Below are positions 7,758 through 17,200 of a DNA stretch of 45,125 nucleotides, one piece after another. Within the stretch, counting starts at the first letter, position 1. Every line of letters begins with the position of its first letter. The DNA comes from CAYVAP01 sp964521065 (GTDB lineage Bacteria; Bacteroidota; Bacteroidia; J057): contig CAZFPQ010000019.1 of assembly GCA_964521065.1 (NCBI GenBank), forward strand, positions 1 through 45,125, given 5' to 3'. Under the pieces are notes generated by a model, which worked only from the letters and a program-made list of their open reading frames with translations, was not told where the DNA came from and did no database searches. The position numbers and the translations under genes are program-made.

Positions 7758-8849
7758 ATGCATCAGCATTCATATCTCATCAGTTTACTCCTAGCCATCG
7801 CCCTAGTAGGTGCCTCTTGTAGCCAAGCGCCAGAGGCCAAAGTAGAGCAAAAAAGCATCATCGATGCGGTATTTGCCAGCGGATTCATCGCTACCACCGA
7901 AGAGTACCTCGTCATGGCCAATACGGAAGGGTATATCACCCAGCGTATGGTCCTAGAGGGTGATCCAATTAGCGCAGGAAGTCAACTGTTCACCCTCGCG
8001 CAGGATGTTCCCTCAGCTCAGTTGACCTCCGCAGAAGCCACCTATCAGGATGCCTTGCGAAAGACCCAACCCAATTCTCCTCAACTCATGGATCTGAAGC
8101 TCAAGATTGAGCAAGCAGAGGTACAACTGGCCCAAGACCAGAAAAACTACGAGCGTTACCGCGAGCTGGTAGAAAGCCAAGCTGTGTCCCAGCTTGAATA
8201 TGAGCAGGCCCAGTTGCAACTGGAAGCCTCCCAAAACAGCCTGGACCGGCTTAAGCAATCCCTGGTAGATTTGGAGAGCTCTTTACAGTTGAACTTGACC
8301 AGTGCGGAAAGCCAGCTGAAGGTTCAGCAAGAAACCAACGCAGAGTACGTCATCAATTCAGCCATAGAAGGAAGGGTACTCAACTTATACAAAAGCCGGG
8401 GGGAACTGGTGAGACGTGGAGAAGCATTGGCGAAAATTGGAGGGGGAGAAAATGTCATCAAGCTTTATGTAGCAGAAGAAGACATCAACCTGGTAGAGGA
8501 AGGGCAATCAGCCTACATCTCCTTGAACACTGCTAAAGAGGAAGTTCATGAGGCGCGAATCAGCAAAATCTACCCTGCCTTTGACGAGCAGCAACAATCT
8601 TTCATGGTCGAAGCGGCCTTTTTGAACCCTCCCTCACCCCTTTACCCTGGCACCCGCTTACAGGCCAATATCGTGGTACGCAAAAAGGATGACGCCCTGG
8701 TAATTCCCTCTGAATTCCTACAGCCTGGCGACAGTGTACAAATGAAAGATGGGACCAAGCATGCAGTAGAAGTAGGCTATCGAGGCGATACCTGGGTAGA
8801 AATCACCCAAGGAGTAAAAGCAGGACATACCCTTAGCTCAAACTTGTAA
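7758..8849 (+). CDS. HlyD/MacA-family periplasmic adaptor lipoprotein
   Basis: A 363-residue membrane fusion protein. The signal ends in a lipobox (LVGASC, Cys 21), so the adaptor is lipid-anchored instead of having a membrane helix. In order: N-terminal beta part and first half lipoyl domain (GYITQRMVLEGDPISAGSQLF, first 20 or so residues of it around 50-75), a long alpha hairpin rich in Gln/Glu (about 85-190), the second lipoyl half (INSAIEGRVLNLYKSRGELVRRG in part, about 197-220), a beta-barrel and a membrane-proximal domain. It links the FtsX-type permease to TolC. Separated from both neighbours by only 2-4 bp. Confidence 0.92.
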   Translation: MHQHSYLISLLLAIALVGASCSQAPEAKVEQKSIIDAVFASGFIATTEEYLVMANTEGYITQRMVLEGDPISAGSQLFTLAQDVPSAQLTSAEATYQDALRKTQPNSPQLMDLKLKIEQAEVQLAQDQKNYERYRELVESQAVSQLEYEQAQLQLEASQNSLDRLKQSLVDLESSLQLNLTSAESQLKVQQETNAEYVINSAIEGRVLNLYKSRGELVRRGEALAKIGGGENVIKLYVAEEDINLVEEGQSAYISLNTAKEEVHEARISKIYPAFDEQQQSFMVEAAFLNPPSPLYPGTRLQANIVVRKKDDALVIPSEFLQPGDSVQMKDGTKHAVEVGYRGDTWVEITQGVKAGHTLSSNL

Positions 8850-8853
8850 TCCC

Positions 8854-10095
8854 ATGGCATCCACCAACTACAAAATCGCTTTTTCTCACCTGACTTCGCG
8901 CCTCAAGCAGACCCTGGTGGCCGTGTTGAGTGTGACCTTTGGGATCTCCATGTACGTGTTCATGAACAGCTTCATGAATGGAGTCAACGACACCCAAACC
9001 GACATGGCTTTCAGTGCCTTGTCTCACGTAAGGGTATACAACGACCTCCCTGAGGACCGCAGCAACCTGCTGGCACACAAGGTTAGTTCTACTGAGGTGG
9101 TTCATCTGCGCAATCCCAAGGTCATACAATACACCGAGGGGATACAGAACTCGGAAAAATATATCGATCTCTTAGAAAGTCACCCCTTGGTATCGGTAGT
9201 AGCTCCCGAAGTGAACCTCAACGTCTTTTATCAGAATGGAGCGGTTAAACTAAATGGACTTCTAGCCGGGGTAGACCCCGTGCAAGACGATGCCATGTAT
9301 CAAACCAAGGACTACATCGTGGCTGGCGATTGGGATGCCCTCAATTATCGGAGCGATGGGATTGCCATCGGGGTGGGGCTAGCAAAAAAGCTGAGCGTCA
9401 CGCTCCACGACAATGTCCAGGTAATGACTTCTGAGGGAGTGACCAAATCTTACGAAGTGTTGGCTCTATTTGAGACTTCCATCACCAATGTGGACAATAC
9501 CAAGGGTTACGTACGCATCGGATCTGCTCGTCAATTGCTCTCCAAAAACATGAGCTACGTGACCGACATTCAGGCCAACCTCGCCGACTATAACCAGGCG
9601 GAAGTAGTGGCAGCAGACATGTCAGGACTTATCCCCTACAAAGTAGAATCGTGGCAGGCCTCTAATGGCCAACTGGTAGCGGGGAATGAACTCAGAGACA
9701 TCATCGCGATTGCCGTTTCCCTGACCATTTTGTTGGTAGCGGGTTTTGGGATTTACAACATCATGAACATGACGGTCAATGAGAAGATCCGGGAGATTGC
9801 CATCCTAAAGGCCATGGGTTTTGGCGGCCAGGACGTAGTGGAAATTTTCTTGGTCCAGTCCATCATCATTGGCGTAATCGGTGGCTTAGTGGGCCTAGGC
9901 TTTGGCTACGTAGTCTGTGCCATTGTGGACCAATTGCCTTTCGAAATCGCCAGCCTGACCAGCTTGCCCGTGGCCTATCGGCCCATCGACTACGCCATGG
10001 CCTTCTTATTTGGGCTGATCACCACCTTCGTCGCAGGCTATCTACCTGCCAAAAAAGCTTCTCGGGTAGACCCGGTTGAAATCATCAGAGGATAA
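8854..10095 (+). CDS. MacB/FtsX-type ABC transporter permease
   Basis: A 413-residue permease with the FtsX/MacB topology: one membrane helix near the N-terminus (TLVAVLSVTFGISMYVFM), a large periplasmic MacB_PCD domain (about residues 40-270), then three C-terminal helices in the FtsX domain. The conserved NEKIREIAILKAMGF segment after helix 2 is the coupling region to the ATPase. No ATPase domain is fused; it is supplied by the next gene, 6 bp downstream. Such type VII ABC systems drive periplasmic export or lipoprotein handling mechanically rather than moving a substrate through the inner membrane. Confidence 0.93.
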   Translation: MASTNYKIAFSHLTSRLKQTLVAVLSVTFGISMYVFMNSFMNGVNDTQTDMAFSALSHVRVYNDLPEDRSNLLAHKVSSTEVVHLRNPKVIQYTEGIQNSEKYIDLLESHPLVSVVAPEVNLNVFYQNGAVKLNGLLAGVDPVQDDAMYQTKDYIVAGDWDALNYRSDGIAIGVGLAKKLSVTLHDNVQVMTSEGVTKSYEVLALFETSITNVDNTKGYVRIGSARQLLSKNMSYVTDIQANLADYNQAEVVAADMSGLIPYKVESWQASNGQLVAGNELRDIIAIAVSLTILLVAGFGIYNIMNMTVNEKIREIAILKAMGFGGQDVVEIFLVQSIIIGVIGGLVGLGFGYVVCAIVDQLPFEIASLTSLPVAYRPIDYAMAFLFGLITTFVAGYLPAKKASRVDPVEIIRG

Positions 10096-10101
10096 AACAT
10101 C

Positions 10102-10785
10102 ATGAACGACATAGCTTTATCTGCTCGGCAGATCAACAAACACTTCCACGTTCCCCAGGAGTTCCATGTATTGAAAGACGTGAACTTTGAAGTAAAGAAA
10201 GGGGAATTCTTGGCCTTGGTAGGCAAATCTGGCTCTGGCAAGTCCACCCTGCTATACGTGCTGAGCACCATGGACACCGACTACCGGGGGGACCTGATGA
10301 TCAACGACACGGTGCTGACGGGCAAGCAGCAAAACGAGCTGTCGGCCTTCCGGAATGCCCACATTGGTTTTGTGTTCCAGTTTCATTATCTGCTGCCAGA
10401 GTTCACCGCGCTAGACAATGTCATGCTCCCGGCTTTGAAGCTCGGAGTTAAATCAAAGGAAGAGATCCGTGAAAAAGCCTTGGAAAATCTTGACCTGTTG
10501 GGCATCAAGGATCAGGCCCAAAAGCAGGCCAATCGCCTGAGTGGAGGGCAGCAGCAGCGGGTCGCCATCGCCCGGGCCTTGATCAACGATCCGGCCATCA
10601 TCATGGGGGATGAGCCCACCGGTAATCTCGACTCCAAGAACACCAGCGTAGTCTTCGACATCTTTCGAGAGCTGGCCGCAGAGAGAGGCCAGACCATCAT
10701 TGCCGTCACCCACGACGACGACTTTGCCGCCAATTGCGACCGCATCATTGAGATGGCTGACGGGCACGTGTTGCCAGCCTACTGA
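10102..10785 (+). CDS. MacB/LolD-type ABC transporter ATP-binding protein
   Basis: A 227-residue ATPase with complete motifs: Walker A GKSGSGKST (41-49), Q-loop (FVFQFHYLLPEF), signature LSGGQQQRVAIARAL, Walker B IIMGDEPTGNLD and the switch His in VTHDDDFA. The signature and the DEPTGNLD form are typical of the LolD/MacB/FtsE group. It energises the FtsX-type permease encoded just upstream. It ends the efflux core; a barrel protein gene follows 26 bp later and is probably in the same transcript. Confidence 0.95.
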   Translation: MNDIALSARQINKHFHVPQEFHVLKDVNFEVKKGEFLALVGKSGSGKSTLLYVLSTMDTDYRGDLMINDTVLTGKQQNELSAFRNAHIGFVFQFHYLLPEFTALDNVMLPALKLGVKSKEEIREKALENLDLLGIKDQAQKQANRLSGGQQQRVAIARALINDPAIIMGDEPTGNLDSKNTSVVFDIFRELAAERGQTIIAVTHDDDFAANCDRIIEMADGHVLPAY

Positions 10786-10811
10786 TTCTTCCATCTTTTC
10801 AACTTCATCCT

Positions 10812-11654
10812 ATGCCCATGCGAACCTGCCTACTTCTTTGGCTGATCGGCCTCTGTATACAGCAACTGCCTGCCCAGAGCTATACCTGGGAGATAGACCG
10901 ACGGAAAGCAGATAAAGAGGAGCAAAAAAAACTTGATTCACTTGCTCTGGCCAACAAAAAATTCCTGTATCGCTCCCAGTTTTACCTTAAAACTGAGTTT
11001 CCCATTCAGGCTGGGATTGGCTACCAACATATAGCACCTAGCGGACTCGCCTTCCATGGCAGTGTGGGATTATACCCCAAAGCTTTCTCCACCTTGCTGA
11101 TCAACTTGGCCCCAGAAGAAACCTTGGACCCTCAACTAGCCGAATTCATACAGGACCGCGCAAGAAATGGATCTGTGATCGAATTGGGGATGGGATATTA
11201 CCACTTAAAGTCTGGTTTTTTCAGTTTGCTGGGGGTTCAGTTTCAGCGCTATGGCTTTTCTGCAACCATGGATGAGCTGGTGCAAAGTTTGGAGGTAGAT
11301 GTTGCCGCCAACAATGCCGATTTCGAGGAACTCTTGAACAGTTCTCAACCCATCAGCGATTTTTATTACCGTGAGATGCTATACCCCACTTTTCGAAACA
11401 CCAATCTGGTCCTTTCTGTGGGTAAACTCTTCCGGTTCAGTGCCATCCCTCAACTCTCCATCAGTACAGCCATGGCATACAGCCTCAGCCTTGATAGCAG
11501 CTTTTCAGTAGAGGCCAACTCCACCATTGGGCGGATCGTGACTAGCAACGTGATCAATCCCATTCTGACTGAGAATATGCCTCAAAACGGGGTAAGGGGT
11601 CTCCCTACCCTAAGCCTGACCGTGAACTATCATTTTGGGGAGATCATTCGCTAG
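10812..11654 (+). CDS. Predicted outer membrane beta-barrel protein
   Basis: A 280-residue protein with a signal peptide (CLLLWLIGLCIQQLPAQS) and a charged, Lys/Asp-rich stretch, followed by alternating hydrophobic strands (for example YLKTEFPIQAGIGYQHI, AFHGSVGLYP, FFSLLGVQFQRYGF) typical of small Bacteroidota outer membrane barrels. The last strand (LSLTVNYHFGEII) is preceded by many aromatic residues. I recognise no named family. It follows the ABC ATPase by 26 bp on the same strand, so it is likely the last gene of the efflux operon. An ATG at 10818 is an equally good start. Confidence 0.7.
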   Translation: MPMRTCLLLWLIGLCIQQLPAQSYTWEIDRRKADKEEQKKLDSLALANKKFLYRSQFYLKTEFPIQAGIGYQHIAPSGLAFHGSVGLYPKAFSTLLINLAPEETLDPQLAEFIQDRARNGSVIELGMGYYHLKSGFFSLLGVQFQRYGFSATMDELVQSLEVDVAANNADFEELLNSSQPISDFYYREMLYPTFRNTNLVLSVGKLFRFSAIPQLSISTAMAYSLSLDSSFSVEANSTIGRIVTSNVINPILTENMPQNGVRGLPTLSLTVNYHFGEIIR

Positions 11655-11982
11655 GATCTTCATTCGGCAGCTAGGGAAGTAACTCATGACCCAATATCAT
11701 TTTTCATTACCCGCATGCCTTTCATATTCAAAAAAGCCCACCTCTCCTTTGGTTCAATTTAGGCCTAAGGATGTTCACTTCACTTGATTTCTTCCCTAAG
11801 AAAAGGGCTCCAGCTAGGATATTTACTTCCGCCATCACGAGGGACGAAAGGAACGGGTGTTCCTGCCACCTCTGCTGAGCGACTACAAGTCGCAAGCGCA
11901 ACTTCATGTTAAAACCTGACCATTGAACCCTTTAGGAATGGGCTCCAAACCAACATCCCCCCATTCCTACAAAACACCAAAG
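11655..11982. other. Intergenic region, small REP-like hairpin
   Basis: No gene seen. It holds GCGACT-ACA-AGTCGC (11879-11893), a perfect 6-bp hairpin, overlapping a second imperfect one (AAGTCGC/GCAACTT). This looks like a short REP-type unit, but only one copy is present in the window. Confidence 0.35.
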
Positions 11983-14364
11983 ATGAAATACCTAATTTTG
12001 ATCCCCCTCCTGCTGGGCAGCCTAATGGCTCAAAGCAACTACACCATTAGCGGCCAGGCCAAAGATGGCTCCACTGGCGAAGACTTGATCGGCGTGACCA
12101 TCATGGTCAAGGAACTCCCTAGCAAAGGAGCACTTTCCAATACCTACGGTTTTTACTCACTGACCTTACCCGAAGGTGAGTACACCCTAATATGCCGATA
12201 TTTAGGCTATGAGACCCAGGAGCTAGTAGTTAGCCTCAATGCAGACCAGCGCCAGGATTTTTCTCTCAAGGAGGAAGCAGTCCAACTGGATGAAGTGGTG
12301 ATTGCTTCTGAAGCAGCCAATGAACAAGTGATCAGTACTGAGATTGGAGTTGAGCGACTCGATGTGGCCTCTCTGAGCAAGGTCCCGGTGATATTTGGCG
12401 AGCAAGACGTGCTGAAGACGGTCCAGTTGCTGCCAGGCGTACAAAGCGCTGGCGAAGGCAGTAGTGGCTTTTACGTCCGTGGGGGAAGCGCAGACCAGAA
12501 TCTCATCCTGCTGGACGAAGCCCCAGTTTACAACGCATCTCACTTATTGGGATTTTTTTCCGTGTTCAACTCAGATGCCCTCAAAGATGTCAAACTTTAC
12601 AAGGGTCCCTACCCAGCTGAGTATGGAGGCCGCCTATCTTCGGTGATGGACATCCGCATGAAAGAAGGCAACAACCAGGGCTTCCATGGCTCGGGAGGCA
12701 TTGGCTTGATCTCCTCTCGCCTTACCCTGGAAGGCCCGATTGTCAAGGACAAAGGTTCCTTCATGGTAGCGGGCCGACGTACCTACGCCGACCTATTTTT
12801 ACCCCTCTATGCAGACATCAGCGGCGATAGCGCCTTTGATGGTTCTCAGCTTTACTTCTATGACTTCAATGCCAAGGCCAACTACCAGATCAGTGAAAAC
12901 GACCGAATCTTTGTGTCGGGGTATTTTGGACGTGATGTGTTCCAGTTTCAGGATCAATTTGGCTTTGACTGGGGAAACGCCACGGCCACAGTACGCTGGA
13001 ACCACATTTATGGGAGCAAGCTATTTGGCAATACTTCTTTGATTTACAGCGATTATGATTACCAAGTTGAAGGGGGTGATGGCTTATTTAACCTCACATC
13101 CTCTATCCAAGACTGGAACTTGCGCCAAGATTTTGATTACTATCTCAATGACCGCATGAGCCTCAGTTTTGGCGGCAACATCATTTACCACACCTTTGAG
13201 CCAGGAGAGTTGGTCAGCAATCAAGAAAATGAGGAAGGAGAGCAAACCGGGGTCAGTGACCTAGAGCTCGAAAACCGATTTGCGCTGGAAAGCAGTCTGT
13301 ACATCAGCAATCGGCACAAAGTAACCGATCAATTGACCCTGGAATACGGCCTGCGCTACAACAACTTTACCCAACTAGGACCAGGTACCATCTACACTTT
13401 TGACTCCGAAGGAGAGGTGAGCAGCAGCCAGGAGTATGAGAAATGGGAATCGGTGGTATCTTATCATGGTCTTGCTCCCCGCTTTACGGGCACCTACGTC
13501 CTCAGTGATCAGCAATCCATTAAGGGCGGCTATGCCCGTACCTATCAGTACCTCCACCTCCTTTCTAATAGCACCGGAGGCACCCCCGTGGACCTATGGC
13601 TACCTAGCAGCAACAACATTGCCCCCGAAGTGGCAGACCAGATTTCATTGGGCTACTTCCGGAACTTTGATGACAACATGTATGAATTTTCTGTGGAAGC
13701 TTACTATAAAAAGCTTCAAAGCGTCATCGACTACAAGCCAGGGGCAAGCGTGACCTTGAACCCCGAAGTGGAGGGAGAACTCCTCTTTGGCGATGGCCGG
13801 GCTTACGGCGTAGAGTTTTACCTTAAAAAGAAAGCCGGCCGCTTTACGGGGTGGCTAAGCTACACCCTGGCACGCTCTCAACGGCAGTTTGATGCGATCA
13901 ATGGGGGAGAATGGTTTTCTGCTACCCAAGATCGAATCCACGACATCAGCCTCGTAGCCATGTATCAACTCACCGAGCGCATCAACCTCTCTGCAGCCTG
14001 GGTCTACTGGACAGGCAACGCCGTCACCTTCCCTACCGGGCAGTATACCATCGACGGGCAAGTCTTCAACTATTACGGAGAGCGCAATGCCAACCGCATG
14101 CCTGACTATCATCGTCTGGATATTGGCTTGAACATAGATGGCAAGCGCTATAAGCAAAGCAGGGACCCCGTGACGGGAGATTTGGTCACCGTCCCCAAGC
14201 GCTTTCAGTCAAGCTGGAACTTTTCCTGTTACAACCTCTACGGTCGAGAGAATGCCTATAGCATCTCTTTCCAACCATCGTCCGTAGACCCCACTCAGTC
14301 TGAAGCCCTACGCTTGGCCCTTTTCAAATGGGTGCCCTCTGTTACTTGGAATTTTGAGTTTTAG
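11983..14364 (+). CDS. TonB-dependent receptor
   Basis: The ATG at 11983 gives a 793-residue protein with a signal peptide (MKYLILIPLLLGSLMAQ); an in-frame TTG 60 bp upstream would add a non-signal extension. Mature domains: carboxypeptidase-regulatory-like domain (about 20-105; TISGQAKDGSTGEDLIGVTI), plug (about 125-230, with VPVIFGEQDVLKTVQLLPGV and FYVRGGSADQNLILLDEAPV) and a 22-strand barrel ending in VTWNFEF, the usual C-terminal aromatic. No SusD partner follows; a DUF4249 lipoprotein gene does, which is a recurrent Bacteroidota pairing. The substrate is unknown. It is not a classic SusC, as the length is nearer to that of siderophore or peptide receptors. Confidence 0.93.
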   Translation: MKYLILIPLLLGSLMAQSNYTISGQAKDGSTGEDLIGVTIMVKELPSKGALSNTYGFYSLTLPEGEYTLICRYLGYETQELVVSLNADQRQDFSLKEEAVQLDEVVIASEAANEQVISTEIGVERLDVASLSKVPVIFGEQDVLKTVQLLPGVQSAGEGSSGFYVRGGSADQNLILLDEAPVYNASHLLGFFSVFNSDALKDVKLYKGPYPAEYGGRLSSVMDIRMKEGNNQGFHGSGGIGLISSRLTLEGPIVKDKGSFMVAGRRTYADLFLPLYADISGDSAFDGSQLYFYDFNAKANYQISENDRIFVSGYFGRDVFQFQDQFGFDWGNATATVRWNHIYGSKLFGNTSLIYSDYDYQVEGGDGLFNLTSSIQDWNLRQDFDYYLNDRMSLSFGGNIIYHTFEPGELVSNQENEEGEQTGVSDLELENRFALESSLYISNRHKVTDQLTLEYGLRYNNFTQLGPGTIYTFDSEGEVSSSQEYEKWESVVSYHGLAPRFTGTYVLSDQQSIKGGYARTYQYLHLLSNSTGGTPVDLWLPSSNNIAPEVADQISLGYFRNFDDNMYEFSVEAYYKKLQSVIDYKPGASVTLNPEVEGELLFGDGRAYGVEFYLKKKAGRFTGWLSYTLARSQRQFDAINGGEWFSATQDRIHDISLVAMYQLTERINLSAAWVYWTGNAVTFPTGQYTIDGQVFNYYGERNANRMPDYHRLDIGLNIDGKRYKQSRDPVTGDLVTVPKRFQSSWNFSCYNLYGRENAYSISFQPSSVDPTQSEALRLALFKWVPSVTWNFEF

Positions 14365-14380
14365 AGAAACTGATAGCCAT

Positions 14381-14452
14381 AGAGTTAAGAGAGTTAAGAG
14401 AGTTAAGAGAGTTAAGAGAGTTAAGAGAGTTAAGAGAGTTAAGAGAGTTAAG
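14381..14452. repeat. 9-bp tandem repeat, eight perfect copies
   Basis: AGAGTTAAG repeated eight times without a mismatch, 17 bp after the TonB-receptor stop codon. A degenerate array of the same motif lies at 25961-25996. Perfect identity suggests recent slippage. Confidence 0.95.
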
Positions 14453-14567
14453 AAGTATCGGGGTTTTCTCAAGCATCTCAGTTGACTTTTTCTCACTGCT
14501 TAGCTCTGCCCTGCCCACATTATTCTATCATCTTTTTTTCCTTACCCATTTTTTCAATTCATAAACC

Positions 14568-15353
14568 ATGTATAAATCATTTTTTTCCCTTCTGCTGCTT
14601 TTGGCCTCGTGCTTATTCTGGGGCTGTGAAGAGGTCATCGTATTAGATCTTGAAGAGAATGCCGGTCTCCTCGTGGTTGAAGGCATTGTCTCCACAGAAC
14701 CTGGCCAAAGCTATGTGTCCCTGACCGAGACGGTCGGTTTTTATCAGGAAAACGTCTTCCCAGGCATTCAGGGAGCTACCGTAAGCATCACCGACGAGGA
14801 TGGACAAAGCTGGGACTTGACCGAATCTAGCCCTGGGATGTATACCCACTCAGACCTAATCGGTCAGCCCGAACAAAGCTACACCTTGAGGCTGGAAATA
14901 GAAGGAGAAACGTACACCGCAAGCTCTACCATGCCCCCGGTGGTAGACCTAGACAGCGTGGTAATCCAGGCCCTGCCTGGCGGATCTGATTCAGTCACCT
15001 TGGCAGCCCTGTATCAGGACCCTGAATCATACGAAAACTTCTACCGGTTCAAGGTCAAGCAAAACCAGGAGCCCATAGATCTCCTTTTCCTTAACGATGA
15101 CGTGCTCAACAATGGAATTTTGGCTGCAACGCCATTATTTGGGGCCTTCTTGTCTTCGGGTGATGAGGTAGAAGTCACCCTCCTTGGGTTAGACCAACCT
15201 GTCTACCGTTATTTTAACACCCTCGCCTCCGTGAATGGTGGAGCAGGCCTCGCCACCGGTGCCGTGGCAGATCCTGAGTCCAATATCAGCAATGGAGCCC
15301 TAGGTTTTTTCTCTGCACAAACTCAAAGTCAGTTAAGGGTTAGGATTCCCTGA
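14568..15353 (+). CDS. DUF4249 family lipoprotein
   Basis: A 261-residue lipoprotein (lipobox ending at LFWGC, Cys about 20). The mature start EEVIVLDLEENAGLLVVEG and the following GQSYVSLTETVGFY..... pattern match DUF4249, a Bacteroidota family of outer membrane lipoproteins with an Ig-like N-terminal beta domain. It is shorter than many members, and the C-terminus ends soon after the ISNGALGFFSAQ segment that is usually near the end. Members are generally encoded next to a TonB-dependent receptor, as here, and are presumed surface partners in uptake. The 9-bp repeat array separates the two genes and could affect their relative expression. Confidence 0.85.
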   Translation: MYKSFFSLLLLLASCLFWGCEEVIVLDLEENAGLLVVEGIVSTEPGQSYVSLTETVGFYQENVFPGIQGATVSITDEDGQSWDLTESSPGMYTHSDLIGQPEQSYTLRLEIEGETYTASSTMPPVVDLDSVVIQALPGGSDSVTLAALYQDPESYENFYRFKVKQNQEPIDLLFLNDDVLNNGILAATPLFGAFLSSGDEVEVTLLGLDQPVYRYFNTLASVNGGAGLATGAVADPESNISNGALGFFSAQTQSQLRVRIP

Positions 15354-15389
15354 GTCTTTCCAAATGGGTATGCATGGTGGGTAAATGCG

Positions 15390-16220
15390 TCACCAAAAGC
15401 CAAACTTTAACCCAACTTGTGCGTCGACCTGCTGTCCAAAATATTGAAGGCTATATGCGGAGGGGGTGGTTCTGTCAAAGGAATCCTGGCAGTTTTCTCG
15501 TATTTCTGGCCAGGTGGGCCACTGGGTAGCGCCCATAGGAGTGGTTCTTGCGATGGGTACTTCTTCTGCATAAGCTACCCCCTCTATCGTGGATAGAGGA
15601 TTGAGTGATTGTCGATAGCCAAACCCAAAGGTGACATAAATAGGTCGTTTGCTGATTTGACGAATTAATCTGATCCCTCCGAGGAGCTCAGGCTGAAATC
15701 CATGGTGGATCAACCTAGAAGCGCTAACATAGGTTACCCCAGTCGAGTCGCCAAAGGGAGCTGACCCACTCAACCCAACATCGCATCCCCCATCGCTGTT
15801 TCCTCTTCCACGTATTCCCATCCCTGTGTAAGCCTCCAGGAAAACTGTGTTGGCGGCATTGAGGGGAAAATTCACGCTGGCTTGTAGGTTCATAGCCACT
15901 TGCCCAAACCGAAAACCGTATCCAGAGCGAATTGTACCAGGGTCAACGATGCCCATGGCATTGACTCTGCCAAAGGCCTCTTGATACAATCCGTCAGCCT
16001 GAAGCCTCAATCCAAGGGTTTTTGTAAAATTCCATTGACCAAAAAGGCTTGCACTCGATACATATCCTGGTGCAGGTTCTACGATCGCAGTTGATGAAGG
16101 CGGATCTTCGCCCAAGGTCCTAATTCCATAATTGGTTTGAATTCCAACAGAAAACCCTTTTTGGCCGAGTAAGCCCAAGGGCAGGCCCAATCCAAGTAGA
16201 AGAATGATGATGTTTCGCAT
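15390..16220 (-). CDS. Predicted outer membrane beta-barrel protein
   Basis: A 276-residue protein with a signal peptide (IIILLLGLGLPLGLLGQ) and about eight amphipathic strands (SVGIQTNYGI, SASLFGQWNF, LGLRLQADGLY, AVFLEAYTGMG-type), ending in the aromatic VGLKFGFW expected of an outer membrane barrel. Two internal cysteines (GGCDVG and ENCQDS) could form a disulfide in extracellular loops. No named family recognised. It is convergent with the DUF4249 gene, with a 36-bp gap and no clear terminator. Confidence 0.7.
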   Translation of the reverse strand: MRNIIILLLGLGLPLGLLGQKGFSVGIQTNYGIRTLGEDPPSSTAIVEPAPGYVSSASLFGQWNFTKTLGLRLQADGLYQEAFGRVNAMGIVDPGTIRSGYGFRFGQVAMNLQASVNFPLNAANTVFLEAYTGMGIRGRGNSDGGCDVGLSGSAPFGDSTGVTYVSASRLIHHGFQPELLGGIRLIRQISKRPIYVTFGFGYRQSLNPLSTIEGVAYAEEVPIARTTPMGATQWPTWPEIRENCQDSFDRTTPSAYSLQYFGQQVDAQVGLKFGFW

Positions 16221-16304
16221 GGCATGAAGTGTTTGTTAGACACCTTACCATGAAACCAACTTACCGATCAAAAGGTTCTGTTGTCTCCAAGTGGGTCCAT
16301 TCGC

Positions 16305-17045
16305 TCACACCCTCACAATCCACCTAGCGGTCTGCAACACTCCTTGTTCCACTTTCTGGATGCGGTCTTGTACTTGAGAATCTCCTGAGCTGTTCAACAA
16401 CTCCAGGGTGTGCTGCCAAACGGATTTCCGCCATCGGCGGATCAATCCGGTGATCAGCCTCTCGTCCAGCCTTCCCATGAGCTTATCGATTAGGTCCATC
16501 CTAGGGGCATGTTTTTCTACGACTTCATCCTGGACCTTGTCTATGGTTTCTCCAATGATGGTGTTGACCAAAATATGATCTTGGTAGCGCTTTTGTTTAT
16601 CGCTTTCGGAAAGCCTGCTCCATTCAGGCTTTAGGATCTCGTATAAGGTAAGCACCAAGTCATAGTTGATGTGCGCATTGACTCCCAATAACAGATGCTG
16701 CAATACGTGCAAATCTTCCTGCTCTGCTGCATGGTGTACAAACCTCCATGTCTCGGGGACTTCTTCTCCACAATCAAAACAAGCCAGGGCATCAAAATAA
16801 TACTCTGCAAAACGGTGTACCATGCCTGCCACCCAATCTCCGTCTAGGAATCGCTGCTCCTCTAAAGCTATGACCATGTTCTCGGTCATCATACAGTAGC
16901 AGCGCAAAAAGATTCCCCGCTTATCGTTCCGCTCCTCCCACTCTTTGGCCAGGCTATCCATCCTGCTTACCATCTCCATAGGATCCATGTTAGGTGGTTC
17001 ATCAGTAAATATATGGAAAAGACGAAGGATCCAAGTCATGTACAC
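16305..17045 (-). CDS. DUF5995 family protein
   Basis: A 246-residue, all-alpha-looking cytoplasmic protein. The central HLLLGVNAHINYDLVLTLYE (residues ~137-156) and the preceding AEYYFDALACFD match DUF5995, a family of unknown function found in Bacteroidota and Actinobacteria. The conserved histidines and Asn in that block, with H at the HHAAEQEDLHVLQH segment just before it, could form a metal site, but I cannot show this. The C-terminal half is amphipathic helix with several Arg/Trp. The start could also be the second or third Met. It stands alone, with a spacer carrying a mobile element upstream. Confidence 0.65.
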   Translation of the reverse strand: MYMTWILRLFHIFTDEPPNMDPMEMVSRMDSLAKEWEERNDKRGIFLRCYCMMTENMVIALEEQRFLDGDWVAGMVHRFAEYYFDALACFDCGEEVPETWRFVHHAAEQEDLHVLQHLLLGVNAHINYDLVLTLYEILKPEWSRLSESDKQKRYQDHILVNTIIGETIDKVQDEVVEKHAPRMDLIDKLMGRLDERLITGLIRRWRKSVWQHTLELLNSSGDSQVQDRIQKVEQGVLQTARWIVRV

Positions 17046-17200
17046 TTCTCTAAGAGAAAGGTACTCAGCAGTTGTGTGGAGTCGACCATTTTGATGGACT
17101 ATAGCTAGCTTCTAGGAGGTAGATTCCTCAACAGAGGGGAATTGTGGATATTTGTGTATTTTTCTCATAAACAATCCCCACAGCCATTCCTTTCGTCAGT

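Noticed and set aside
14308..14496. Leu-Thr repeat ORF on the minus strand
   Set aside because: It is a translation of the 9-bp tandem repeat overlapping the receptor's 3' end, with no other support.
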